Origin: Pseudomonas sp. MWU13-2105
GTDB taxonomy: Bacteria; Pseudomonadota; Gammaproteobacteria; Pseudomonadales; Pseudomonadaceae
Length of the DNA stretch: 64,000 bases
Assembly: GCF_023242315.1 (NCBI RefSeq)
Contig: NZ_JALLIY010000007.1
Coordinates: 186,001-250,000, forward strand
Direction: 5' to 3'
The notes beneath the pieces are model-generated. The model had not been told where the DNA came from. It ran no database searches and saw only the letters and a program-made list of their open reading frames with translations. The translations under genes were made by a program, and so were the position numbers. This document shows, in pieces, positions 36,976-46,269 of this stretch (position 1 is the stretch's first letter; every line of letters begins with the position of its first letter).

Positions 36976-39290
36976 ATACGTCCCTGAACGATTTCGTCCT
37001 GAGCAATCTCAGTCGGCGCGGCTTTCTCAAGGGCGTCGGCGCCACCGGTGCGCTGGTGCTGGCGGCGAGCTGGGGCTTGCCCGAGGCCTTTGCCGAAGGC
37101 GAGCAGAAATATGGCGCCGACCATATGCCCAATGGCTGGGTCGATGATCCCAAGGTCTATGTGAGTATCGAGGCCGATGGTAGCGTGACGGTGATCTGCA
37201 ACCGCTCCGAAATGGGCCAGGGCGTGCGCACCAGCCTGAGCATGGTGGTGGCCGACGAGCTCGAGGCCGATTGGGCCCTGGTCAAGGTCAGGCAAGCGCC
37301 GGGCGACGAAGTGCGTTTCGGCAACCAGGACACCGACGGTTCACGCAGCATGCGCCATTGGTACGAGCCGATGCGGCGTTGCGGCGCGGCGGCCCGGAGC
37401 ATGCTCGAACAGGCGGCGGCCGCGCAATGGAAAGTGCCGCTGGCGGAATGCCGGGCGCAGTTGCACAAGGTTATCCACAGCCCGAGCGGCCGTGAGCTCG
37501 GGTATGGGGCCCTGGCGGCGGCTGCCGCCGCGTTGGCCGTTCCGGCCCGCGACAGCCTGAAGCTCAAGCAAGCGTCGGAATTCCGCTATATCGGCAAGGA
37601 GTCGAACCGGGCCATCGACGGGGCGGATATCGTCAATGGCCGGGCCTTGTATGGTGCCGATGTGCATTTCGAGGGCACGCTCTACGCCACCGTGGCACGG
37701 CCGCCGGTGTACGGGGGCAAGGTCAAGTCCTTCGATGCCGCCGTGGCGCTGAAAGTCCCGGGCGTACTCAAGGTCGTGGAAATCGAAAGTCGCCCGTTGC
37801 CTTCCGAATTCCAGCCGCTGGGCGGGGTGGCGGTGATCGCCAGCAACACCTGGGCGGCGATCAAGGGCCGCGATGCGCTGACGATTATCTGGGATGACGG
37901 TGTCAACGCCAGTTATGACTCCGTGGCCTACCGCCAGGAACTGGAAGCGTCGGCGCGCCAGCCCGGCAAGGTGGTGCGCGATACCGGCAATGTCGAAGAG
38001 GCCCTGAAGCGCGCCGACAGTCAGTTCGAAGCCGGGTATTACCTGCCGCATCTGGCCCAGTCGCCGATGGAACCAATGGTCGCCATCGCCCGTTTCGACG
38101 ACGGCCATTGCGAAGCCTGGGCGCCAACCCAGGCGCCCCAGGTCACCCGCGAGCGGATTGCCGAGCGCCTGGGGATCGGCTTCGACCAGGTGACGGTCAA
38201 CGTGACTCTGCTCGGCGGCGGTTTCGGGCGCAAGTCCAAACCGGACTACATCATCGAGGCGGCCATCCTTGCCAAGGAAATGCCGGGCAAGGCCGTGCGC
38301 GTGCAGTGGACCCGCGAGGACGACATCCACTACTCCTATTTCCATACCGTGTCGGCGGAATACCTGCGGGCCAGCCTTAACAAGGACGGTACGCCGTCCG
38401 GTTGGCTGCACCGTACCGTGGCACCGAGTATCACGGCACTGTTCGCGCCCAACATGAACAACGAGGGTGCCTTCGAGCTGGGCATGGGCTTTACCAACAT
38501 GGCCTACAACATTCCCAATGTGCGCCTGGAAAATCCGCAGGCCAAGGTGCATACGCGGGTGGGCTGGTACCGTTCGGTGTCGAACATCCCCCATGGTTTC
38601 GCCATCCAGAGTTTTGTCGACGAACTGGCCCATAAAGCCGGCCAGGATCCACTGGCCTATCAACTCCAGCTGCTGGCGCCGGATCGCCAGATCGATCCGC
38701 GCACCCTGAGCGAGCAGTGGAACTACGGTGAGTCCCCTGAGCGTTATCCCATCGATACCGGACGTATGCGCGCGGTCCTGGAAACCGCGACCAAGGCCGC
38801 CGGCTGGGGCCGCAAGCTGCCCGCGGGGCGCGGCCTGGGGTTGGCGGTGCATTACAGCTTTGTCACCTATGTGGCGGCGGTGATCGAGGTCGAGGTCAAG
38901 GACGATGGCAGCCTGATCGTGCTCAAGGCCGATATCGCCGTGGACTGTGGTCCGCAGATCAACCCGGAGCGGATCCGCTCGCAGTTCGAAGGGGCCTGCG
39001 TCATGGGCCTGGGCAACGCCGTGCTGGGCGAGATCAGCTTCAAGGAGGGCAAGGTGCAGCAGGACAATTTCCATATGTACGAAGTGGCGCGCATGTCCCT
39101 GGCGCCGAAGGAAGTGGCGGTGCATCTGGTCACGCCGCCGGGCGAGGTGCCATTGGGCGGCGTCGGTGAGCCGGGCGTGCCGCCGATTGCGCCGGCGTTG
39201 TGCAACGCGATCTTTGCCGCCACCGGCAAGCGTATCCGCAACCTGCCGGTACGTTACCAGTTGCAAGGCTGGAACCAGGTGAAAGCCTGA
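36972..39290 (+). CDS. Tat-exported molybdopterin-binding subunit of a xanthine-oxidase-family enzyme
   Basis: A 772-residue large subunit resembling isoquinoline 1-oxidoreductase beta chain (IorB) and periplasmic aldehyde dehydrogenases. The N-terminus carries a twin-arginine signal (LSRRGFLKGVGATGALVLAA), so the folded enzyme is likely exported. Cofactor motifs include EMGQGVRTSLSMVVADELEA, LLGGGFGRKSKPDYIIEAA and the C-terminal PPGEVPLGGVGEPGVPPIAP, where the catalytic Glu of the family lies. The substrate could be an aldehyde or an N-heterocycle. No FAD subunit gene is in the operon, matching the two-subunit Ior-type layout. Confidence 0.92.
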   Translation: MNTSLNDFVLSNLSRRGFLKGVGATGALVLAASWGLPEAFAEGEQKYGADHMPNGWVDDPKVYVSIEADGSVTVICNRSEMGQGVRTSLSMVVADELEADWALVKVRQAPGDEVRFGNQDTDGSRSMRHWYEPMRRCGAAARSMLEQAAAAQWKVPLAECRAQLHKVIHSPSGRELGYGALAAAAAALAVPARDSLKLKQASEFRYIGKESNRAIDGADIVNGRALYGADVHFEGTLYATVARPPVYGGKVKSFDAAVALKVPGVLKVVEIESRPLPSEFQPLGGVAVIASNTWAAIKGRDALTIIWDDGVNASYDSVAYRQELEASARQPGKVVRDTGNVEEALKRADSQFEAGYYLPHLAQSPMEPMVAIARFDDGHCEAWAPTQAPQVTRERIAERLGIGFDQVTVNVTLLGGGFGRKSKPDYIIEAAILAKEMPGKAVRVQWTREDDIHYSYFHTVSAEYLRASLNKDGTPSGWLHRTVAPSITALFAPNMNNEGAFELGMGFTNMAYNIPNVRLENPQAKVHTRVGWYRSVSNIPHGFAIQSFVDELAHKAGQDPLAYQLQLLAPDRQIDPRTLSEQWNYGESPERYPIDTGRMRAVLETATKAAGWGRKLPAGRGLGLAVHYSFVTYVAAVIEVEVKDDGSLIVLKADIAVDCGPQINPERIRSQFEGACVMGLGNAVLGEISFKEGKVQQDNFHMYEVARMSLAPKEVAVHLVTPPGEVPLGGVGEPGVPPIAPALCNAIFAATGKRIRNLPVRYQLQGWNQVKA

Positions 39291-40276
39291 TGGACAGTGT
39301 TGATCTGAATGTCCTGCGCAGCGTCCTGCAATGGCGCCGCGCGGGGCAGCGGGTGCTGCTGTACAGCGTGGTCCAGACCTGGGGCAGCGCGCCACGGCCG
39401 CCGGGGGCGATGCTGGCCTTGCGCGAGGACGGCGTGGTGATCGGCTCGGTGTCCGGAGGCTGCATCGAGGACGACCTGATCCAGCGTTTGCAGGATGGGC
39501 GCCTACCGGAGGACGGGCCGCCGGTGCAACTGGTGAGCTATGGCGTGAGCCGCGACGAGGCGGCGCGTTTTGGCCTGCCCTGTGGCGGGACCTTGCGCCT
39601 GACCGAGGAGCGGGTCGGCGATCCGGGTTGGGTCGAGCAGTTGCTGGCGCGCTGCGAGGCCCATGAGATTGTCGCCCGGGAGCTGGACCTGGCGACCGGC
39701 GAAGTGACCTTGAGCGACGCGGGCAAGAGCGACACCCTGAGTTTTGACGGGGAGCGCTTGCGGGCGATCTACGGTCCGCGCTGGCGTTTGCTGTTGATCG
39801 GTGCCGGGCAGTTGTCGCGCTATGTGGCGGAAATGGCCCGCTTGCTGGATTTCGAAGTCTTGATCTGCGATCCCCGCAAGGAGTTTGTCTACGGCTGGGA
39901 AGAGCAGCACGGACGCTTTGTACCGGGCATGCCTGACGAGGCGGTGCTGAATATCCAGACCGACGAGCGTACGGCCATCGTCGCCCTGACCCATGACCCG
40001 CGACTGGATGACATGGCGTTGCTCACGGCCTTGAATTCCCGGGCGTTCTACATCGGTGCCTTGGGCTCGCGGGTCAACAGCCAGAAACGCCGGGAAAACC
40101 TGGCGGCGTTGGGCCTGAGTGCGGAGGCCATTGCCCGTCTGCATGGCCCGATTGGCCTGCACATCGGCAGCCATACCCCGGCGGAAATTGCCTTGTCCTT
40201 GCTGGCGGAAGTCGTGGCGATCAAGAACGGTGTCGAATTACGCCAGAAAAAACCGGAGTTGGCGACCCGTGCGTGA
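39290..40276 (+). CDS. XdhC-family molybdenum-cofactor maturation protein
   Basis: A 328-residue protein of the XdhC/CoxF family. These bind molybdopterin cofactor, help sulfurate it and insert it into xanthine-oxidase-type enzymes. The N-terminal XdhC/CoxI domain includes VVQTWGSAPRPPGAMLALRE and SVSGGCIEDDL with its conserved Cys. The C-terminal Rossmann domain shows RLLLIGAGQLSRYVAEMARL and IGALGSRVNSQKRRENL. The start overlaps the stop of the large subunit (TGATG), so it is co-translated with its client enzyme. It is not itself expected to be catalytic. Confidence 0.92.
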   Translation: MDSVDLNVLRSVLQWRRAGQRVLLYSVVQTWGSAPRPPGAMLALREDGVVIGSVSGGCIEDDLIQRLQDGRLPEDGPPVQLVSYGVSRDEAARFGLPCGGTLRLTEERVGDPGWVEQLLARCEAHEIVARELDLATGEVTLSDAGKSDTLSFDGERLRAIYGPRWRLLLIGAGQLSRYVAEMARLLDFEVLICDPRKEFVYGWEEQHGRFVPGMPDEAVLNIQTDERTAIVALTHDPRLDDMALLTALNSRAFYIGALGSRVNSQKRRENLAALGLSAEAIARLHGPIGLHIGSHTPAEIALSLLAEVVAIKNGVELRQKKPELATRA

Positions 40277-40871
40277 GTCGGTTGCGGCCCTTGTCCTGGC
40301 GGCGGGGCGGGGCAGTCGCTTTCGACAGGCGGCGGGGGCTGATCAGGACAAGTTGCTGGCGAGCTGTGTGGGGCGTGATGGTGTCGAGCGGGCTGTGTTG
40401 GAGCATGTGCTGCTGAGTTTGCCGCAGGGGCTTGGAGCCCGGTTGCTGGTGACAACAGCGGATCGCCTGGAGGTCATTCATCTGGCGCAGGTGTATGGCT
40501 GTCGGGTGCTGCTGATCGAGTCGACGGGCATGGGCGACAGCCTTGCCGCCGCAGTGGCGGCGACGGCCGATCGGGCCGGGTGGCTGGTGCTGCTGGGGGA
40601 TATGCCGTTTATCCTGGCGGAGACGGTTACGCGGGTGATGGCGGGGATTGAAGACGACGCTATCTGTGTGCCGGTCTTTGAAGGCGAGTATGGGCATCCG
40701 GTGGGGTTCGGACGCTTGTTTGGGCCGGCCTTGATGGGGTTGTCGGGGGATCGCGGAGCCAGGCTCCTGTTCGCGGGCGGTAGAGTACGAGAGGCGCCTG
40801 TCGAAGACCCGGGTCTGCTTTGGGATGTGGATAGGCCTGAGCATTTGGTATTTTCGCGGAAAATTTGTTGA
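40269..40871 (+). CDS. MobA/MocA-like nucleotidyltransferase
   Basis: A 200-residue protein of the MobA-like NTP-transferase fold, with the N-terminal nucleotide loop VAALVLAAGRGSRF and LVLLGDMPFI, the usual DMP motif. Members such as MocA attach CMP to molybdopterin for xanthine-oxidase-type enzymes, which fits its place at the end of this operon. The start is GTG 40269, overlapping the XdhC-like gene by eight bases. A gap of 13 bases separates its stop from the convergent remnant on the other strand. Confidence 0.85.
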   Translation: MRESVAALVLAAGRGSRFRQAAGADQDKLLASCVGRDGVERAVLEHVLLSLPQGLGARLLVTTADRLEVIHLAQVYGCRVLLIESTGMGDSLAAAVAATADRAGWLVLLGDMPFILAETVTRVMAGIEDDAICVPVFEGEYGHPVGFGRLFGPALMGLSGDRGARLLFAGGRVREAPVEDPGLLWDVDRPEHLVFSRKIC

Positions 40872-40884
40872 TGTCGGCGCAGGT

Positions 40885-41305
40885 TCAATCGTACTCGTAT
40901 GTCGGCTCGGAGCAGGCGAGTGCTCCTATTTTTGAACCTTTGATTGGGATCAGGCAGTCGTACCTTTCTCGTGCGGCGGGTAAAAGGGGAAATACGAGCA
41001 GGCTGCTGGTTATTCCTTTGTCCGAAAAGGTTATTTTTTCGAAATCGGAATAGGTGACCTGATCTATAAAGGATTTTCCATTTATAGAGCATATTTTCTT
41101 TCGGGATAAAATAATCCACTTTTTATCCGGATCTAATACTTCTATGGTCAGGCACGGGGCGTCATGAGTTTTGATATAACGCGCTACGACGTCGCCGATT
41201 CTTCTTGAGTGAGCCTCATATATAGTGTTGTAGTTTGCTTTCTCGTTGGCTGCGTTGCTTCTGGTAGTGGCGAAAATGAGTAATGAAATGATTGCTTTTT
41301 TTCAT
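40885..41305 (-). pseudogene. Small secreted protein, frameshifted in a 7-A run after the start codon
   Basis: On the minus strand ATG at 41305-41303 is followed by seven A (41302-41296). With six A the reading would be a 139-residue protein with a clean signal peptide (MKKAIISLLIFATTRSNA) and mature part starting ANEKANYNTIYEAHSRR, continuing to SEPTYEYD and TGA at 40887-40885. With seven A the frame runs to a stop after 29 codons. No other ATG, GTG or TTG restores the long frame. CAGGT precedes the ATG, which starts four bases after the upstream gene's stop. Periplasmic location and coupling suggest an immunity-type partner. Unrecognised family. Confidence 0.65.
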
Positions 41306-41309
41306 GGGG

Positions 41310-42062
41310 TTACCTGAGTTTATTTAGGTGGTTTATGCGCCTGTTGAAACGGTCACTGGGTACATTTGGCCAGTTTGACGGGGTGCTGAGCTCCACTGTG
41401 AGCCACTTGAGGTCGTTTTCATCTTCGATGGCAACAAAGTTTGCCAATAAACCTATGGGATGGAAGTACCAGGCTTTGCCGCTCGGATTGATCCCGTGTT
41501 TTCCCGCCAGTTCGGTCCACCAGGACAGTTTCTGAATCCGCTTTTTCTCCTCCATCCACCGATTATTGGGCTCGCTGTCACTATGCTGCAGCAAGTGATC
41601 CAGCTCATTCCATTTGGCGGGGTTCCAGAACCACTCGCTTTCGTAATGAACAATCAACTGTGAGATGGCTTGGGCATGATGGGGATAATCCAGCGCGGCG
41701 CGAATTCGCTTTGGCGTCAGCAACGGGCTGACCGCGATGGAATCGGCGCTGCCCTGGATGATCTGGCGCAGTCGGGTCTTGATCGGGCCATTGTTGGCCT
41801 TGTGCACCAGCAAGTCGTAGTCGGCTTGTTGTGCCTTGCTGAGCAATTCCAGGGCCTGGAAGTGGCAGGCCAGTTGTTCGCTATGACAGGTTGTCTCGCG
41901 CAGGCAAGCAAAGCCCGCCCAATCCCACGGACTGTAGTGGTCGAAGAACAACGCGCTCTCGCCCAGCCAGCCACTGATACGCTGGCCACTGGCATCGGCC
42001 ATGCGGTTCTTGCACCCGTCCCTGAGAGGCTTGACTGTGCGCCGGCGAAAATCTGGAGTCAG
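41310..42062 (-). pseudogene. 5'-truncated gene resembling the C-terminus of a type VI secretion cargo protein
   Basis: The open frame from 42062 to 41310 has no good start; ATG 42002 is internal to a conserved-looking segment (VKPLRDGCKNRMADASGQ, then SGWLGESALFFDHYSPWDWA). Near the end it reads RIQKLSWWTELAGKHGINPS and AWYFHPIGLLANF. A W-W-then-HPI-F arrangement of this kind is one I associate with C-termini of bacterial cell-wall-hydrolase cargo of type VI secretion. An upstream in-frame TGA (42065-42063) and missing N-terminal domains point to a deletion. The GC content is lower than that of neighbours. The effector assignment is from memory of a motif and is tentative. Confidence 0.55.
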
Positions 42063-42153
42063 TCAGTGGACTTCAATTCGTGATGTGGGACTTTTCCCTA
42101 CTGTAGGGGGGGCTGGATCTTTAGGTCGCAAAGAAGGGGGGCAGGGTGACGGA

Positions 42154-42196
42154 CAAAAAAAGCCCCGCCTGCATCGCTGCAGGCGGGGCTTTTCAA
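42154..42196 (-). terminator. rne terminator
   Basis: AGCCCCGCCTGCA (42161-42173), loop TCGC, TGCAGGCGGGGCT (42178-42190): a 13-base-pair stem flanked by A7 and T4. On the minus strand it is followed by T7, immediately after the rne stop. Confidence 0.95.
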
Positions 42197-42208
42197 CAGC
42201 CGTCAGAA

Positions 42209-45200
42209 TCAGGCGAGGGGTTTAGGCTCGTGGGCTTCTTCCGGGGCTTTATGGCTGTGTTCAAGCACTTCTTCGACGGACTGCAGGTTCTCGTCGATGG
42301 TTGGTGCAGCGGCTTCGCTTTCAGCCGGTACGAACTGCGCTGGAGCCGCTTCAGGCGCAGGCGCCGGTTCGGCAGCGACCACGGCTTCTACTGCGGGGGC
42401 AGCAGCGGCACGTTCGGCAGCTTCCTGGGCCAGGCGCTCTTCTTCGCGCTTGCGACGACGCACTTCACGCGGATCGTTCGGGGCGCGGCCGTTGCTGGTC
42501 AGGGCGCTGGCCGGAGCCACCTCGGCAACCGGCGCAGCGACTTCAGCCACGACTTCAGCCACGACTGCGGCAACCACCGGAGCAGGTTGTGGCTGTGCAA
42601 CCACGGCTGGCTCTTCAGTCACCAGCGCTTCGGTCACGGGTGCCTGAGGTGCTTCGGCGGCCGGCTCGGACCACTGGAACGCGGCCTGGACTTCCTGGGT
42701 CGGCTCTGGTGCTTGTTCGGCAACCGCGGCTTCGACGACAGGGGCCTGGGCAACCGGTTCTTCAGCGACCGGCGCCACGACAACCGGTGCTTCGGCAACC
42801 GTGGTTTCGATGGCCGGTTCAGGCGCCACGAATACCGGCTGTTCAGCGATAACCGCTGGCTCGACAGGGGCTTGAGCCACAGGCTCGGCTTCACGAACCG
42901 GAGCGACTTCGACTTCCGGTACCGCTGGAACTTCCACCGGGGTGGTTGCTTCAACGACCGGGGCTTCAACCGCTGGGGCTTCCTGGGGCGCGGCAGTGGC
43001 CAGTTCGGCCTGCTGATGCGCCTCGGCTTCGGCTGGAGCACTGATCACGCTGCTGGCGACGGCGGCGGTCACGGCCAGGCCGGCAGCCAGTTCGGCACCG
43101 CTGGTGGCTTCGTGATGTTCTTCGCTGCCTTCTTCCGAGCCTTCGATCACATTGCCGTTGGCATCACGCTGACGCTCGCGACGGTTGCTGCGACGACGCT
43201 GACCACGGGAACGGCGACGTGGACGATCGCCACCTTCGGCGTTGTCCTGGCCGTCGTCCTGCAGTTGCTCTTCGCCCTGCAATACTTCTTCTTCACCGGC
43301 AGCAGCAGGCTGCTCGGTACGCGGTTGGCGTTCTTCACGCGGTGCACGCGGCTGACGCTCTTCACGTGGCGCACGGGCCGGACGTTCTTCCGCGACTACC
43401 GCTGCGGTTGCGGCTGTTGCGGCAGCGGCGACGGCCGGTGCGGCATCCAGCGGCTCACGCAGTTCACGCACGCGTTCTTCACGCTCGCCACGGGGCTTGC
43501 GATCTTCACGCGGGGAGCGCGGGGCACGTTCTTCACGCGGAGCACGTGGCGCGCGTTCCTCGCGGGCTACGGCTGGTGCTTCGTCACGGGCTTCGCGGAC
43601 TTCACGTGGCGCACGTTCTTCACGCGGTGCACGTTCTTCCCGTGGGGCGCGTTCTTCACGCGGCTCGCGCGGCGCACGTTCTTCCCGTGGCGCCCGCTCT
43701 TCGCGCGGCTTGCGCTCTTCATCGCGGCGACCGTTACGGTTGCGGCTCTGCTGGCGACCGTTGCGACGCTCTTCGTTACGGGCCGGACGCTCGGCTGCGG
43801 GTTTTTCAACCACGGCCGGTGCAACAGGCTCTTCCTTGCTGGCGAACAGGCTGACCAGCGACTTCACCAGGCCCTTGAACAGGCTTGGCTCGGCCACGAC
43901 CGGCGCGGGAGCAGCAACCGGTGCCGCCACTTCTTCGGCCGGAACCGGGGCGTTGGCGCGGACCGGGGCGGTCTTGACCGCTGCTTCCTGGCGAACCAGG
44001 GTGCGGGTGGCCGCGGCCGGCTGGACTTCTTCCACTTCGGCGGCGGCAGCGGCGATTTCGTAGCTGGACTGGTTGGTGTGGGCTTCCGGGCTGTCATCGC
44101 GCAGGCGCTGCACTTCGAAGTGCGGCGTTTCCAGGTGATCGTTCGGCAGGATCACGATGCGCGCACGGGTGCGCAGTTCGATCTTGGTGATCGAGTTGCG
44201 TTTTTCGTTGAGCAGGAAGGCGGCAACCGGGATCGGCACCTGGGCGCGGACTTCGGCGGTGCGGTCCTTCAGGGCTTCTTCTTCGATCAGGCGCAGGATC
44301 GCCAGGGACAGCGATTCGACGTCACGGATGATGCCGGTGCCGTTGCAACGCGGGCAGACGATACCGCTGCTTTCGCCCAGGGACGGACGCAGGCGCTGAC
44401 GGGACATTTCCAGCAGGCCGAAGCGCGAGATGCGACCGACTTGTACGCGGGCACGGTCGGCTTCCAGGCACTCGCGGACTTTTTCTTCCACGGCGCGCTG
44501 GTTCTTGGCCGGGGTCATGTCGATGAAGTCGATGACGATCAGGCCGCCGATGTCGCGCAGGCGCAACTGACGGGCGATTTCTTCAGCGGCTTCCAGGTTG
44601 GTCTGCAGTGCGGTTTCTTCGATGTCGCTGCCTTTGGTGGCGCGCGCCGAGTTGATGTCGATGGACACCAGGGCTTCGGTCGGATCGATCACGATGGAGC
44701 CGCCGGAAGGCAGTTCGACGACGCGCTGGAAGGCGGTCTCGATCTGGCTTTCGATCTGGAAACGGTTGAACAGCGGTACGCTGTCTTCGTACAGCTTGAT
44801 CTTGCTGGCGTACTGCGGCATCACCTGGCGGATGAAGGTCAGGGCTTCGTCCTGGGCTTCAACGCTGTCGATCAGCACTTCGCCGATGTCCTGGCGCAGG
44901 TAGTCGCGGATCGCGCGGATGATCACGTTGCTTTCCTGGTAGATCAGGAAAGGCGCGGAACGATCCAGCGAGGCTTCTTTGATGGCGGTCCAGAGTTGCA
45001 GCAGGTAGTCGAGGTCCCACTGCATTTCTTCGCTGCTGCGGCCAAGGCCGGCAGTGCGCACGATCAGGCCCATGTCGGCCGGAGCCACCAGGCCGTTCAG
45101 CGCTTCGCGCAGTTCGTTGCGCTCTTCGCCTTCGATGCGGCGGGAGATGCCGCCGGCACGCGGGTTGTTCGGCATCAGCACCAGGTAACGACCGGCCAGG

Positions 45201-45556
45201 CTGATAAAGGTGGTCAGGGCGGCGCCCTTGTTGCCACGCTCTTCTTTCTCGACCTGGACGATGACTTCCTGGCCTTCGCTCAGGACGTCCTTGATGTTGA
45301 CGCGGCCTTCGGGGGCTTTCTTGAAGTATTCGCGGGAGATTTCTTTCAGCGGCAGGAACCCGTGGCGCTCAGAGCCGAAATCGACAAAGGCAGCCTCGAG
45401 GCTTGGCTCGATGCGAGTAATCCGGCCTTTATAGATGTTGGCCTTCTTCTGCTCGCGTGCACCGGACTCGATGTCCAGGTCGTAGAGGCGCTGGCCGTCT
45501 ACCAGGGCAACACGCAACTCTTCGGGTTGAGTTGCGTTAATCAGCATTCTTTTCAT
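42209..45556 (-). CDS. rne: Ribonuclease E
   Basis: A 1115-residue endoribonuclease and degradosome scaffold. ATG 45556 gives [20 protein letters not shown]. An S1 RNA-binding domain (about residues 35-120) is followed by the 5' sensor and DNase-I-like catalytic domain, and the zinc-link [10 protein letters not shown] near residue 405. The remaining half is disordered: arginine-rich REERAP repeats (DNA about 43490-43740), then an alanine/proline/valine-rich acidic part, and near the end [20 protein letters not shown]. The C-terminal half would bind RNA and partners such as PNPase or a helicase. RraA, encoded at 4.0 kb, is a likely inhibitor. Confidence 0.97.
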   Translation of the reverse strand: MKRMLINATQPEELRVALVDGQRLYDLDIESGAREQKKANIYKGRITRIEPSLEAAFVDFGSERHGFLPLKEISREYFKKAPEGRVNIKDVLSEGQEVIVQVEKEERGNKGAALTTFISLAGRYLVLMPNNPRAGGISRRIEGEERNELREALNGLVAPADMGLIVRTAGLGRSSEEMQWDLDYLLQLWTAIKEASLDRSAPFLIYQESNVIIRAIRDYLRQDIGEVLIDSVEAQDEALTFIRQVMPQYASKIKLYEDSVPLFNRFQIESQIETAFQRVVELPSGGSIVIDPTEALVSIDINSARATKGSDIEETALQTNLEAAEEIARQLRLRDIGGLIVIDFIDMTPAKNQRAVEEKVRECLEADRARVQVGRISRFGLLEMSRQRLRPSLGESSGIVCPRCNGTGIIRDVESLSLAILRLIEEEALKDRTAEVRAQVPIPVAAFLLNEKRNSITKIELRTRARIVILPNDHLETPHFEVQRLRDDSPEAHTNQSSYEIAAAAAEVEEVQPAAATRTLVRQEAAVKTAPVRANAPVPAEEVAAPVAAPAPVVAEPSLFKGLVKSLVSLFASKEEPVAPAVVEKPAAERPARNEERRNGRQQSRNRNGRRDEERKPREERAPREERAPREPREERAPREERAPREERAPREVREARDEAPAVAREERAPRAPREERAPRSPREDRKPRGEREERVRELREPLDAAPAVAAAATAATAAVVAEERPARAPREERQPRAPREERQPRTEQPAAAGEEEVLQGEEQLQDDGQDNAEGGDRPRRRSRGQRRRSNRRERQRDANGNVIEGSEEGSEEHHEATSGAELAAGLAVTAAVASSVISAPAEAEAHQQAELATAAPQEAPAVEAPVVEATTPVEVPAVPEVEVAPVREAEPVAQAPVEPAVIAEQPVFVAPEPAIETTVAEAPVVVAPVAEEPVAQAPVVEAAVAEQAPEPTQEVQAAFQWSEPAAEAPQAPVTEALVTEEPAVVAQPQPAPVVAAVVAEVVAEVAAPVAEVAPASALTSNGRAPNDPREVRRRKREEERLAQEAAERAAAAPAVEAVVAAEPAPAPEAAPAQFVPAESEAAAPTIDENLQSVEEVLEHSHKAPEEAHEPKPLA
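43490..43745. repeat. In-frame tandem repeats coding REERAP units of RNase E
   Basis: A run of imperfect 15-18-base units of the form CGTTCTTCACGCGG with G/C-rich variants. On the minus strand they encode [12 protein letters not shown] and related repeats of the disordered region. Further degenerate copies extend to about 43330. Confidence 0.7.
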
Positions 45557-46204
45557 GTAGTACCGTCGGTTTCCGGGCTGCCGGAAACGGCGTTCGGCAC
45601 ACACGACTTCTCACGGTCGGTGTCAGGTGCGTCAGGAGTGGTTGGCCATTCCTGTGTCGGGCGAGGTTCGTCCAGAGGGGACGAAGTCGCGACTCACGCG
45701 TCCTGCTTCTTGGGGTGACAAAAGACACCTCACAAGCAAAAGCTCTGTCAGGAGGAGGAATCAACCGCGGCTGTGGACGATATGAAGCGTCTTGATAAAG
45801 CCTAATGCTACACAGTCCGACGGTTGTGCATCTCCACCCTACACGTATCCCTGATAATTCGGGTGCGGCCGCGCGCAGAATCCGCAGCGGGTTGGCATTT
45901 ACCGTGTTCTCCGAAAGGGGAAAGCACGCTCATGGCTAATTTAGGCGTTGTTTCCGATGCCTTCGCCCAGGTGTGACTCGTGACCGACTGCACTTTGTGA
46001 ACTGGCCGTTAATACCGGCTCGGGAAACGAGTGTTGACTCAGTTTTCCGGCGCGCTTCAGGCCTCATGTCACCTGCGCTCGTTACGATCGCGAACCTTTC
46101 CTCGAACGGCGAAAGCCCCGTAGGACGGCCTCGCATCCTGATGAATTGCGTTGGGCAGGGCCGGCTGTTGGCCGTTGGTCCTCTGTCCAGCCGCTTTTGG
46201 CGGC
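45557..46204 (-). promoter_or_regulatory. Long 5' leader of rne
   Basis: About 650 bases separate the predicted rne start of transcription (near 46205) from the ATG at 45556. No gene is convincing in it on either strand. A GGAGGAGG-like purine tract is visible on the plus strand at about 45750. In enterobacteria the rne leader folds into hairpins cut by RNase E for autoregulation, and a similar role is plausible here. Confidence 0.5.
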
Positions 46205-46211
46205 GTTCGCG

Positions 46212-46240
46212 ACTATAGCAGCAATGATTAAGTGCTTCAA
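46212..46240 (-). promoter_or_regulatory. Sigma-70 promoter for rne
   Basis: On the minus strand TTGAAG (46240-46235) and TATAGT (46217-46212) are 17 bases apart. It is the best promoter match in the rne/rluC gap and points toward rne. Confidence 0.65.
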
Positions 46241-46269
46241 TTCCATAAAAAATTGTTATCATCGCCGGC

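Noticed and set aside
37341..39395. A 684-codon open frame opposite the molybdopterin subunit
   Set aside because: Shadow frame without start signal or similarity; the sense protein has all family motifs.
43330..43745. Possible CRISPR array in the repeat-rich tract
   Set aside because: Units are short, imperfect, without unique spacers, and encode REERAP repeats in the rne frame.
42146..45718. A 1190-codon open frame opposite rne
   Set aside because: Composition is Gly/Arg/Phe-rich in the region opposite the RNase E repeats. It is an antisense artefact of the biased rne sequence.
46257..46269. Possible leaderless promoter for rluC using TATCAT
   Set aside because: No acceptable -35 at 16-18 bases; evidence too weak to list.
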